Assembly (NCBI GenBank): GCA_000231825.2
Contig: JH720316.1
Coordinates: 270,455-334,454 of the forward strand
Source of the DNA: Tetrahymena elliotti 4EA
Lineage: Eukaryota > Ciliophora > Oligohymenophorea > Hymenostomatida > Tetrahymenidae
Direction of reading: 5' to 3'
DNA: 64,000 nt
The notes under the pieces: model-generated
What the model saw: the letters and a program-made list of their open reading frames with translations, nothing else
Databases searched by the model: none
Told to the model about the DNA's origin: nothing
Shown here: piece by piece, positions 26,086-36,876 of the stretch
Layout: the number at the start of each line of letters is the position of its first letter
Numbering within the stretch: the stretch's first letter is position 1
Made by a program: the position numbers and the translations under genes

Positions 26086-27212
26086 ATCTCAAATTTTTAT
26101 GAATAATTAAATATAAAATTAATTACTAAAAAATAATTTAGTTTCTTATTTTATTTGCAATTATTTTAAAAATTAAAAAGTTTCTTAAAAGAAATTAAAA
26201 TTTTTAAAATAAACTTTTGGGAGTTACACTGGATTTTTTTATAAACATAAATAAATGGCTTGCACACAAGATGTAGAGGATCCTTCAAACAATTTTAAGA
26301 GTTTACATTATCACTAGCTCAATTTGTAATTATTTTGATCAACCTTTCTTATTATGTATAATAATGCAAAACTTTGAAAAATTATTGTAGATTAGCTTTT
26401 TACTCCTTTTTTTAAAGATTAAAATAGGATAAAATATATTAATTTTTAAAGTAAAAAAATAAATTAGGTTTTTTCACTGATACCTTTATTTTATTTTATA
26501 TTAATTTAAAGTTATTCTGGAAAAAGAAATTTGTTACAAAATTAAATTATTAGGTTATTATTTCAATTCATGAATTTTGAAGAAGCAATTTAAGCAACAC
26601 TTGATGAAAATAGCAAGTTTTTGGATTTGCACAGAGCCCTTTTCTCTAAAATGTGCATTTTTTATACTAAATATGAAAACATTCAGTTTACCTTTAAAAG
26701 ATTTTTTCATTAAAAATAACACTTATTTCTAAAAGCTAAAATGTTACAACTAAATTGATCACTCATCATTTTTACAATAAAAAAAACTTTATATGAAAAT
26801 GTTAGTTACATATCATTCTTTGATAAATTAAAAAAATTTTTAAATTCTCTCTTCGTTTTTATGTGGTTAAATATTACGCATTTAAAATAATCAATCATGG
26901 GCAATAACTTTTAGTCTAGAAACAACATAAGAAATAAGAAAGTAAAAGTTCTTTAAAATTTGTTCATCAAATAATGAATCAATAAATCAGTCAATTAAAT
27001 TAAATGAATAAGGGCATCAAAAATACTTACAATTCTAATTTGAATAAAAGTGCCATACTTTTATTCATTATATTTTAAACATTTTGAATATACTAATAAC
27101 TATTGCCTAATAATTTATAAGGAAACACATTTACTTTCATTAATAATTTATTCATAGATTAAATCAAATAGATTTGTTAATAATAAAATAGGTTTAAGGT
27201 AATATAGGAAAA
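26086..27212. other. Intergenic, A+T-rich
   Basis: Apart from the short frame at 26570-26758, nothing is supported. This is the divergent spacer before the kinase-like gene. Confidence 0.4.
26570..26758 (+). CDS. Possible short protein or first exon, unrecognised
   Basis: A 62-codon frame from ATG to TGA opens NFEEAIQATLDENSKFLDLH, which looks amphipathic and coding-like, then becomes F/K-rich. It could be the first exon of a decayed gene, since a GTGCAT donor follows SKM. No family recognised. Confidence 0.25.
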
Positions 27213-29498
27213 ATGGACTAAAAAAGCTAAGTTTCATAGCAATAAGATAAGATTAAATAGAAGCTAGTCAGGCATATAGAAAATAGGTAGAAAATCAGAA
27301 AAATGTATGCAGATAAGGGCATCTAAATGCTTGACAAACAAGATCTATTGAGTAATTATTCTTTTTTACATTTAAATTATAATAATGTTTCTCATTTAAT
27401 GATCTAAAAATTATTTTTCCATTTTAAGCTGCTACTCATTTTATTTTTTACATTTAATTTATTTTATTTTAAACATAAGTTTTCAGCCATTATTTTTTCA
27501 CAATATTAATAGTTTAGGATATTTAAGATCCAATTTTGAATGCCAATTAGAATGATATCTACAATGCGATGTAAAACGAACTATCTCAAAATGGATATAG
27601 CCATTTTAGGTTTTTAGGATAAGGAGCATAAGGATTAGTCGTTCTAGCTAAAGATTAGTTAACTAACAAAAGATTTGCCATCAAAGGAATACAAATCAAG
27701 GATTCCAAAGGAAACGTTGATCAGCAAGCTGTAAAATAGGTTAATCAAGAAATTAATTTGCTCAATGAATGCAAAGGATTACCATATGTTGTCAATTTTG
27801 TAGGAAAAATAGAAGGATAACAGTTTGTATATCTAGTACTCACAGAATGTTTAGGTAAAAAATAGAAAAAGTAGATTACAGTCAATTAGAAAATAATATA
27901 AGATGCAACATGACCATTAGTAATTTTTAAAAAAGGAACTCTTAACCAAATCATTTAAAAGAGTCCAGATAAGAAGTTGAATGAATTATCAGCTATTAAG
28001 TATGCCAAAGATATTGCTGAGGGCCTTTACTTTATTCACTCAAAGAAGTGTTTAGTCAATGATCTTAAAATGGATAATATCCTTATAGATTATAATGGAA
28101 ATGCAGTTATTTGTAAATTAATTTTATTCAATAAAAAGAAAGAATCACTCTTATTTATTAATTTTATTCAATAAAAAGAAAGAATCACTCTTATTTATTA
28201 ATTTTATTTATTACTTACTTACTAGCCGACTTTGGATTGGCAGATAATCTCCCTAAATAATCAGGATATACCTTGAACTTATGTGTATTTTTAAATAAAC
28301 TACATATCCTCTCATATCAAATAAATTTGTTTGGTTAATTAAGATGGGCAATGTTGCATATTAGGCACCTGAGTGCTATGATCCACAACATTATGACACT
28401 TACTTTTTAGAATACTAAAACTTAGGAATTGTTGTTAAAAGAGAGCCAAGTTAAAGAGTAATTCATTAACTTTTTGCTGAAGATAATATATTTATTTATA
28501 AAAACTAACTATCTTTATAAAGAGCGAAGCATGTTCATTAGGTAAATAAACAAATATAAATGATAAAGACAAGTGCCAAAATTGTTTGTAAAATTAATCA
28601 CAGGCTACCTAATTTACTCTATGATTTCAGGATTCAATAACAGCGTGTTGTTCAACAAGCATAATCCTTTACCATACAAACCAGAATTCTAAAACTTCAC
28701 TTACAAAAAGCAACTTCAATACATAATTGATGGATTGACTTAATTTATCCCAAGAAATAGGTTTGAGATCAAAGATGTTTTAATTATATTAAAAGGAATT
28801 ATTTCATTTGAATTTTCTTTAGATAGTAGGTTTTTCGAACTCGTTGAAACTGAAGAAGAAGAAGAAGAAGAGTCACTTTAACAATTAATAAAAAAATTCA
28901 AGAATGAAATTGAATTGGTTCAACAATTTGAAAATAAGTTTTATCCAGTCATGTATGTAGCTTTTTTAAACCTTCTGAAAATTACTTCTAAATCTTTTTT
29001 ATAGTAAAAATGAGTAGAACTTACTTTAGCAACTTGACTCAAAACAATCTTAACAAGTAGATTCCAAATTAGATATTAAGTTCGTTGCTTGAATTAAATA
29101 ATTAATTAATTAATTAACTAAAATAGGTTTCAGTTATTGAAGAACTAAATTAAAAAATAAAGAGCTTGAATGAAACTATTTAGCAATTACAAAATGAAAA
29201 CAAATAATATTAGAATTATTCATCAAATAACTAACATTTTGTTTAAAATAAATAAGCTTATTCTAATTAGGTATTCAATTAGCAAGTATCAACTTAGCCA
29301 ACTTCAAGCCAAAAAGATAATTAATTGAAGCAAGAGCCTGGGGAAAAAAAAGAAATTCAATTGTTTTAGCAAAATCAGATTTCAGAACAGAATGTTTCAC
29401 AACAAAAGATTTAATCTAACAAGTAATTAGATTTTGTTGATTTCATAAATTTAAATGCAACTAATTCAAGATTCTTTCCAAAATACTATTTAATATGA
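27213..29498 (+). CDS. Protein kinase-like protein with coiled-coil tail, many introns
   Basis: Clear exons: 27213-27351, 27513-27854, 27921-28112, 28226-28284 and from 28344, all with GTA..AG introns in consistent phase. The kinase domain has glycine loop FRFLGQGAQGLVVLAKD, lysine RFAIKGIQI, catalytic loop CLVNDLKMDNIL (HRD replaced by VND, Asp and Lys kept), SDFGLADNL (DFG intact) and NVAYQAPECYDP (APE). Beyond the APE motif the splice phase is unresolved: the frame of 28344-28540 does not match that of the exon from about 28600 unless an unusual donor (GTTAAA near 28452) is used. The distal part has a GLTQFIPRNRFEIKDVL C-lobe helix, a Glu run, then Q/N-rich coiled coil to TGA 29496-29498. 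Active or recently decayed; I cannot decide. Confidence 0.6.
28118..28197. repeat. 40-bp tandem duplication within an intron
   Basis: Two exact adjacent copies of a 40-bp unit (landmark ATTTTATTCAATAAAAAGAA at 28121 and 28161) plus a partial third lie in the intron 28113-28225 that separates the HRD-type and DFG exons. Confidence 0.9.
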
Positions 29499-29567
29499 GG
29501 TTTTAGATCAAAATTTAAGAAAATCAAAAATTAATTCATTAGATAACTTGGTTTATTTACTGGCTTT

Positions 29568-32500
29568 ATGAATGAATATATGTATGTGTTTATAGATCTT
29601 TTAAAATAACATCCTTCTTTCTTAAAAAAATTAAAATTCTTTTGTTAAGTCATTTGAGATCATTTGGAAAATTTACTATTTTTAATAATAATCAAAACAG
29701 GAAGTAATTTTTCGATCTTATTTGCATATTAATGTCAAAATAATGGTTTAACTAATTAGACAGTATCCTTTTTCAAATTACTTTTAATTATGCTAATTAA
29801 ATGATCTTATTGTTCATTATTAACAGAGGGTAAGCAGTTCAAAATATAATTTTATCTTTATTTACTTTTCTTTTATAAAAAGCTAGTAAAATTATCAACA
29901 TTCCTCATTTGTTTGCCAAAATAAATTCATTGATTCTAATTTTATAAAGTGTGTAAAATTTTAGCTGCTTCTTATATCTTTACTACTAATTAGAATATAC
30001 TATCTCCTAATCAATTATTTTTATTTCAAAAGCTAGTAATTTCTTAAATCATAATGAACTCATTCGTTTCATAATTATTTTCATATTAAAAATAGTGAGT
30101 AATTAATTAATATTCTTGAAGGATTTTAGATTGAAAGATGATGAAAATCATGACCATGCAATGCAGCATTCTGAATTTATTTATTTATTTTCNNNNNNNN
30201 NNNNNNNNNNNNNNNNNNNNNNNNNNNNNNNNNNNNNNNNNNNNNNNNNNNNNNNNNNNNNNNNNNNNNNNNNNNNNNNNNNNNNNNNNNNNNNNNNNNN
30301 NNNNNNNNNNNNNNNNNNNNNNNNNNNNNNNNNNNNNNNNNNNNNNNNNNNNNNNNNNNNNNNNNNNNNNNNNNNNNNNNNNNNNNNNNNNNNNNNNNNN
30401 NNNNNNNNNNNNNNNNNNNNNNNNNNNNNNNNNNNNNNNNNNNNNNNNNNNNNNNNNNNNNNNNNNNNNNNNNNNNNNNNNNNNNNNNNNNNNNNNNTAA
30501 TATTCTTGAAGGATTTTAGATTGAAAGATGATGAAAATCATGACCATGCAGCATTCTGAATTTATTTATTTATTTTCATATTAAAAATAGTGTGTAAAAT
30601 AAAAAAATATTGATTGAAAATAAAAAATTTTTTTAAAATAAAATTTAGTTTGTAATTTTTTGGAGATGAAATTAAAAACATTAAAACTATTTGGTAAGAT
30701 AACTAAATAAATAAAATATAAAATAAAGGAAGTAAATTTGAAGATAAATTTTGAAGATTAAAAGACATTTATAACTTTGAAAATAAAAGTGAGTAAGGAG
30801 TTGTATCAAAATAAATAATAAATTAACTTATTAACTATCTATTAGTATATTTCTTTTTTAGTTAAATAAATAATTAGATAGTTAGTTAGTTATTTAAAAA
30901 TTGCAGATATTTATAAATTCCTTTAAAATTAAAATAGGCAGTAAAATTACTAGATAATTTTTGATTAGTTTTGTTTAAATCTAAAAATGTGTAATGACAA
31001 ATAGAAAGGAGTAATAAATACATGACAATAAAATAATTAGAATTAGTTGAGTTATTTATGATCTAAAATATAATCTAGCAAGTAATTTTTAAGTTGTTTT
31101 ACATAAGTTAAGTCAGAATTAACTTAAATACGAAATGTAGATTGTAATTGTTTTTAAAAACTTTAATGAAAATATTTATTTAATTATTAAAAAATAGTAT
31201 GTAATTAATGACTTATGTTTTCTCTAATTAACTTATGATCAAATAAATCTAAAAATAGTGGGTAGTTTATTAATTGATGAAATATTTATTATAATAATAA
31301 CGATACAAATCATAAATATTTATTTTAATAAATGTGTTTAACAATAATTAAATAATTAATAGATGGTAATTAATAATTTATCGTTTTTGGTTTATAATGA
31401 GAATAAACTATGATTAAAAAAGCATGTAAATATAATTTAAGCTGTAAGAAGCAGAATAAATAATCAATATTTATTTTAAAAATAGCAAGTAATATTTCGA
31501 CTTATTTTCAGTTAGAAAGAAGAAATTAAATAAAAAACAAAATAGGAAGTAATATTATTGAATAAAATAAATTAGAAATTATTAAAAATAACCAATATTT
31601 TATCAGGTAGTAAAAAATTTGATTTGATGATTTAATGCAATTTTAGTAAGAATAAAATGATAAATTTGAAATTAAAAGAGATATCGAGAAGTAAAATTGT
31701 TTGAAAGATTTATGCTTTTCAATAAAATGTACTTATTTTGTTAATGCTAAAGAGGAGAGTAAGGATTTAAAATGAAAGTTAACTTAAATTAATAAATAAA
31801 TAAACAAATTGTCTAAAACATTCAAACAGTAGAATGTAATATTTTTAAAATGAATCAGTTTTAATAAATATGATTTAATTTAATTCAATAATTAGTAAAT
31901 ATTTTATTCAAAATAATTTCTCCTTAAACAAAATTGAACAAAAACCACAAACATAAAAGGAATTAATAAATAAAATAATTCACTCATTTATTTGATTTTA
32001 ATCAATTTCTCATTTTTTTATTTAAAAATTTTTAAAATATGAATAAATAGCTTGTGAGATAAATTCATTAATCTTAGTTAGTACAGAAACTCAAAATTTT
32101 AACATATTTGTATTTAGGATGTAATAAATTAATTAATTAATTTCTTATTTCATTTATTTTTTTTTTAATTAATAATTTCTTAATCCTTGATACTAATAAA
32201 TTCTTATACAAACTAAACTAATTAGATTGTAAGAAAATTGAACAACTCTTTTATCCTTTATGCTTGAACATTTTATTTCACAATTTAAAAAAAGATGGTA
32301 AATTTATTTTTATTTTCTTAGTTTTATTCTAAATTTAACTTTATATTTAATATAGGCAGAAGTAATTCTTAATATTTTATTTCTCATAAGAAATTTTAAA
32401 CTTCTTGAATATCTAAAATAGCTTGTAATTTTTCACTATGTAAATTCTAATAAATATGAACAAAATAACTATTAAAATAGCTTGTAGAAACTTTAAAGGA

Positions 32501-35145
32501 TTTAAATTGATTTTAAGAAATGAGTTTTGATATTTAAAATAGTTGGTAATACTTTCAGTTATTAACTTATTTCTAAAAATATTAACCAATTTTTACTTAT
32601 TTACATAGGAAGTAACAGAAATACTTTGTGACTTTAATTAATAAATTTTATAAAGGAAAAGGTAAATAAATAAAATTACTAGTATTAATATGGATAAGTA
32701 TATTTTTGATAATAATTAGGATGTAATCAAATAATTTATTTAAATTTAAATTAAACAAATCAAATCAACAAACAACCATAAAATAGTGGGTAGAACTTGA
32801 AATACTTTTGAGTAGAATATTTGTAATGTTTTTTAATAAAATAGGAGGTAAAATTTTAGAATGAAAGCTTAAAGAAGATGGAGAATATAATTTATTTAAT
32901 ATCTAAATAGAGTGTATTAATTGTTATTATTTCAATTCTAATTACAATATTAATTTCTTTTTAAATAGTTCGTAATATTTTTAATTGGACAAGAAAAGAA
33001 CTGAATTGATTATCAGACTTCTTTTTTTATAAAAAGATTGTAAAAGATATTAAAACTCTATCTATTTCAATACTACTAAAATATTTTTTCTATTAATTCA
33101 AAGAATGTAACTTACTTAGCATTTAGAGGTTCTCTATACTAAAAATAGTTTTAATTTTTTATTTTTAATTGCAAAACAGCAAGTAATTTCTTAGGATAAT
33201 TTCAAATAAAAATGCTAGAATAACTTTTAAATAAACAAGTGGGTAATCTAATCTATCTCTTGAAATAAATTTGATAGAAATAAATTAATCAAGGAATTAA
33301 CTAAATCTTATATTTTAACAGAGAGTAAGAATTATTTTAAATTAGAAAACAAAGCTAATTAATTAATACAAAAAACAAATTTAAAAGAAAGTAAATTAAA
33401 TTTTGAATGGCCTTACTGGATAAATATAAGTTAATCACTTACTCTTATTTCTCAAAATAGAATGTAAATAATGCTTTGATCAAATTGCTATCAATTCGCT
33501 AATAATGTTGAGTTAACTGTTATTTGAAAAATAGCTAGTAAATTTTAAATTTTATTTCAAATTCAATTATAAATTTTTCATTTTATAAATTAAATTATAG
33601 TCAGTAATAATTTTTGATGATTCTAATTAGATTGATAAGTTATATTTTAAAATACATACTTTAAAATAAAACAGATACAAGTAATATTATTTATTTATGA
33701 AAAGCTTTTTTATTTAAATAACTAATTCAAAATAGCAAAAAGTAATATCTGAAATAATTTAATATTGAAAGATATTAAATTTAATTTTCAAATTTAAATA
33801 GTTTGAGGTAACAAAAATTTTCATAAATTTGAACTAAAAAATATTAAAATAAATTTAAAATCAAAATAGTGAAGAGTAATATTATAAAATGATTTAATAT
33901 CTGAAAGAGGCTGATCTATTTTTTTAATTCTAAATAGAGATAAGTAATATTATTGATTCAATAAATTCATTTCTTAAATTTTTAACCAACTTTAAAAATA
34001 AAAACAGCTTTAAGTAATATGGAAATAATGAAATATAAATAGATAGATAGAATACATCAAATACTTTTTAAAAAAACAGATAGTATGATTACAAATTAAT
34101 TAAAGTTTAAAAAAATTAATTGAACTTGAATTTTTAAAATATAATATAATAGGTTGATAAAGTAATACTTTAAATAAATTTAAATACAAAATTAATGGCT
34201 AAATTAAATGACTAAATACATTTTTTATCAAAAATTGAAAATAAAATCTGGAAAATGTAAAAATATGTTTTGAGTTGACTTTGATTAATATTTAAATTAG
34301 ACCGTAAACCATTTTATTTTATGGAAAAATAAATCATTGAATAAATTTAACATAAAACAAAGGAAGTAAAATTTGATTGTGAAATTCGAAATAACTTATG
34401 AAAATTGCTCTATTAAATAAAAATTCAATTTAGCTGGTAATTCTTTTTAAATTTTTCTAAATTTCAAAAATGAATGTAATACTTTATTGAATAATTCTAA
34501 AAGCGAGTAAGATTTATCAATGTTTACATGAAGTATCTATTAATGATTAAAAATAAATAGATAGTAACTTTTTTATGGGAGAATTCAGTATCAATCAGAC
34601 TTTAATTTAAAATAATTAATCATTTTAGCGAGTAGATTTTTGTTTTGATTTAGACTTTGATTTGATTAATTTTAAATAAATATAACAGACTGTAAAATCT
34701 ATCAATTCAGAAAGATTTTATTAATCAAATTAAATAAACCAACCTAAAACAAACATAGCTTGTAATAGATTTAACCTGTTTTATTAGATGTCATTAATTC
34801 AATAACTTTTTTAATTAAGCTGGTAAAATTAATATCTAAAATGAATCTTCTTTTATTTTTGTTTAATTGTTGATCTAAAAAAGAAAGTAAAACTTTTGAA
34901 TTTGAAGAAAATTGATAAATAAAAGCAAATACTAATTATATTTGGAATTCTATTAGGTAAAATTATTGTTAAAAATATTTACTTTAAGACCGACCACTCA
35001 TCATTATGTCAAACAGAAAGTAAATTTTATAAAAACACATTTTGTTTTTTATACAAAATAAAAAACTGAATTTTAACAAAAGTTGGAAGATCTATAAAGG
35101 AGTGTCATTAGATTTAAGAAATACTAAAATAGAATCAATAGATGA
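29568..35145 (+). CDS. Microexon gene: about 69 exons of 3-12 nt plus a terminal exon
   Basis: Repeated pattern: intron end (TAG, CAG, AAG), then 3, 6, 9 or 12 nt, then GTA. 3-nt exons start at 29701, 29760, 29827, 29883, 29950, 30033, 30096, 30591, 30649, 30729, 30790, 30878, 30938, 31079, 31141, 31198, 31259, 31363, 31423, 31486, 31546, 31607, 31833, 32051 or 32078, 32118, 32226, 32295, 32422, 32481, 32543, 32609, 32720, 32787, 32845, 32911, 32969, 33037, 33104, 33180, 33240, 33322, 33388, 33461, 33535, 33601, 34080, 34301, 34363, 34434, 34504, 34561, 34629, 34689, 34759, 34820, 34884, 35017. 6-nt: 31005, 31753, 32356, 32656, 33675, 33736, 33802, 33870, 33938, 34008. 9-nt: 34153. 12-nt: 31679. 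Terminal exon 35083-35145 ends TGA. Phase-0 reading includes GQIYWMHQEVRYRERRN and KKLEDLQRSVIRFKKYQNR, suggesting a small helical protein. Codon-position GC is about 44/31/18 percent. A possible 18-nt start exon is 29568-29585 (donor GTGTTT). TGA codons occur at 30096, 30790 and 33870. Function unknown. Confidence 0.6.
30110..30577. repeat. Direct repeat flanking the assembly gap
   Basis: About 83 bp before the gap (30110-30192, beginning TATTCTTGAAGGATTTTAGA) are repeated after it (30500-30577), differing by a 5-base insertion (ATGCA) in the first copy. The flank preceding copy 1 (TCATATTAAAAATAGTG) also recurs just after copy 2, so a tandem unit holding one microexon was duplicated and the middle is missing. 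Confidence 0.85.
30193..30497. other. Assembly gap of 305 Ns
   Basis: Run of N inside the microexon gene. True length is unknown because the flanks are repeats; further microexons may be hidden here. Confidence 1.
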
Positions 35146-35870
35146 CAATATATGAGACACACCTAAGGCATTTAATAAAATGGAAAATGAATATGGATAA
35201 ATAAGTTATAATATGTAAAACCTGTAATTGATTTATGTAATCGTTACTTGTATATTTATATGTTGTAAACTTAATTTATTAATTAATTTTTTTTTTTTGA
35301 ACAAACAAAATAAAGAAAATAAAGCATTATTTTATAGATAATATCTATTAATTGTTTTTCCTTTTTGAGTCGTCATTTTCTTCAAATTTTTATTCTAAAA
35401 AACTAAAAATGAGAAAACTAATTTTTATTTAGCTTATGGAATTATTTGTTTCATAAAAGTGAGAAATTAAAGTATTTTAAATAAGAGAAATATTTTTGAA
35501 ATAAAACAGAAATATTATTTGAATGATAAAAATTATTTATAATTTAAAAAAGATTTATTAAGGAAGGTAGGTAAATTATATAGTAAAAAACTAAATTAAG
35601 AATTGGATATAATTTATCAGATTTATTTCAAATTTTGTTGATTTTTAAATTTTGATTGAAAATTTTTATGCAGCATAATTACCCCTCTGCATTTTTTACA
35701 AGACAAAACAAGACATAGCAAGCAAAGCAAATTGACACAGCAAAAATTTATGACCGGTTAATTAAAATGAAAAGTTATAAAAGGTTTAATTAACTTCATT
35801 GTCTATTAAGATTAAATATCTTTAAATAAAACTGAAATACTTAAACACAATAAAAATATTGAAACAAGAA
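35146..35870. other. Intergenic, A+T-rich
   Basis: Splice-like periodicity stops after the terminal microexon-gene exon. No gene seen before the ATG at 35871. Confidence 0.5.
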
Positions 35871-36149
35871 ATGGGACTCAACAATCCAGTCTTAGAATTG
35901 CAAGCTGAAGGCTAATAAAAGAAATTCATTTAGAAAATTAACAAGGCTAGACTTATGACTTTCCTTCTGAAGGTAAATGTTGCCTCAACTAAGATTTAGA
36001 AGGCCTATAAGAACCTTAAGAAGAGGAGATTACTCTATTAAGCTCTCTAAAACATGAATCCTTCAGGTGCTGGTGCTTAAAATTCAGAGTTCATTGAATT
36101 AATAACAAAGCTCTAGTTAAAGCAAGATGAAGAAGAAGAAGAACAATGA
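35871..36149 (+). CDS. Small basic protein, unrecognised
   Basis: A 92-residue intronless frame starts in an AGAAATGGG context, typical of ciliate starts, and ends TGA. It opens MGLNNPVLELQAEGQQKKFI, continues with a basic helical segment (KIQKAYKNLKKRRLLYQALQ) and finishes with a Glu run. The smooth codon use with third-position A/T supports a real gene. No family recognised; a purine-rich 5' leader precedes it. Confidence 0.6.
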
Positions 36150-36876
36150 ATAAAGGCAACTAACTAACTAGCAAGCAAGCAAATATAAAAAAGAATTATT
36201 AATTTTTTTGTACAAAAATAAGAAAAAATGAAACACCTTTTTTTTCAAGTTAAAATAAAAGTTTATTCATTATTTTTTTGATTTCAAAAGTATCTTATGT
36301 TTCAAATTGAATATTCACTTTTTAAAAATTTCCATTTATTTATAAATTGTATTTTTACTAATCACCTATTCACTTAAATTTCGACACGACACAACTCAAA
36401 AATTCTTCTTGTTCTTATTTTATTTCAGCAGCTAAAGAGTAAATCGAGTAAAATAATATTTATGTTTCTAAACAAAAATAAGTAAAAATAAATGAATGAC
36501 TTATTTGATTCAAGCTTGAACAAATATTTATTTTTGAATTCGAATTGAAAAGTTTTTAATATTTTAAATTTAATACTAACTTTTAAAATTTTTACTTATT
36601 TTTTAAATTGTATTTCTACAAAAATATATCATTCAAATTTCTACCTAAATATCCAACTTGCTGTATTTCAAAATTTTATCGACAATGAAATATAAATTTT
36701 TTACATTAAAAATGAAAGATTATTGTTATATAATTCATGCTGAATATAAAATAAGAAATAAATTGATTATTTTTTGAAAAATCATTGAAAAGTTAGTTTC
36801 TTTGCTGCAAAAATAGATTATGAACTTTTGAAAATTTTACATTGATTTATAAATAGTAATTTATTAATAAATATTT
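36150..36876. other. Convergent intergenic region
   Basis: 3' flanks of the small basic gene and METTL16. A stretch at 36360-36700 and one at 36840-36920 share TATTT-and-CATTCAAATTTC/TTCCACC motifs, a weak duplication. Nothing else. Confidence 0.4.

Noticed and set aside
30116..30559. Open frame spanning the run of Ns
   Set aside because: It is open only because Ns translate as X; the flanks are a duplicated block and the gap length is unknown.
31647..31690. Alternative 44-nt exon in the microexon gene reading NDKFEIKRDIE
   Set aside because: Its length is not a multiple of three and would move downstream exons into a frame containing TGA; the 12-nt version keeps phase.
31859..31894. Alternative 36-nt exon between AG at 31857 and GTAAAT at 31895
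   Set aside because: In the favoured phase 0 it contains TGA, and the preceding intron would be only 23 nt.
34735..34745. TAAACCAACCT, matching the first 11 bases of the Tetrahymena chromosome breakage sequence
   Set aside because: The remaining four bases do not match, and the site is inside an intron of the microexon gene; no telomeric repeats lie nearby.
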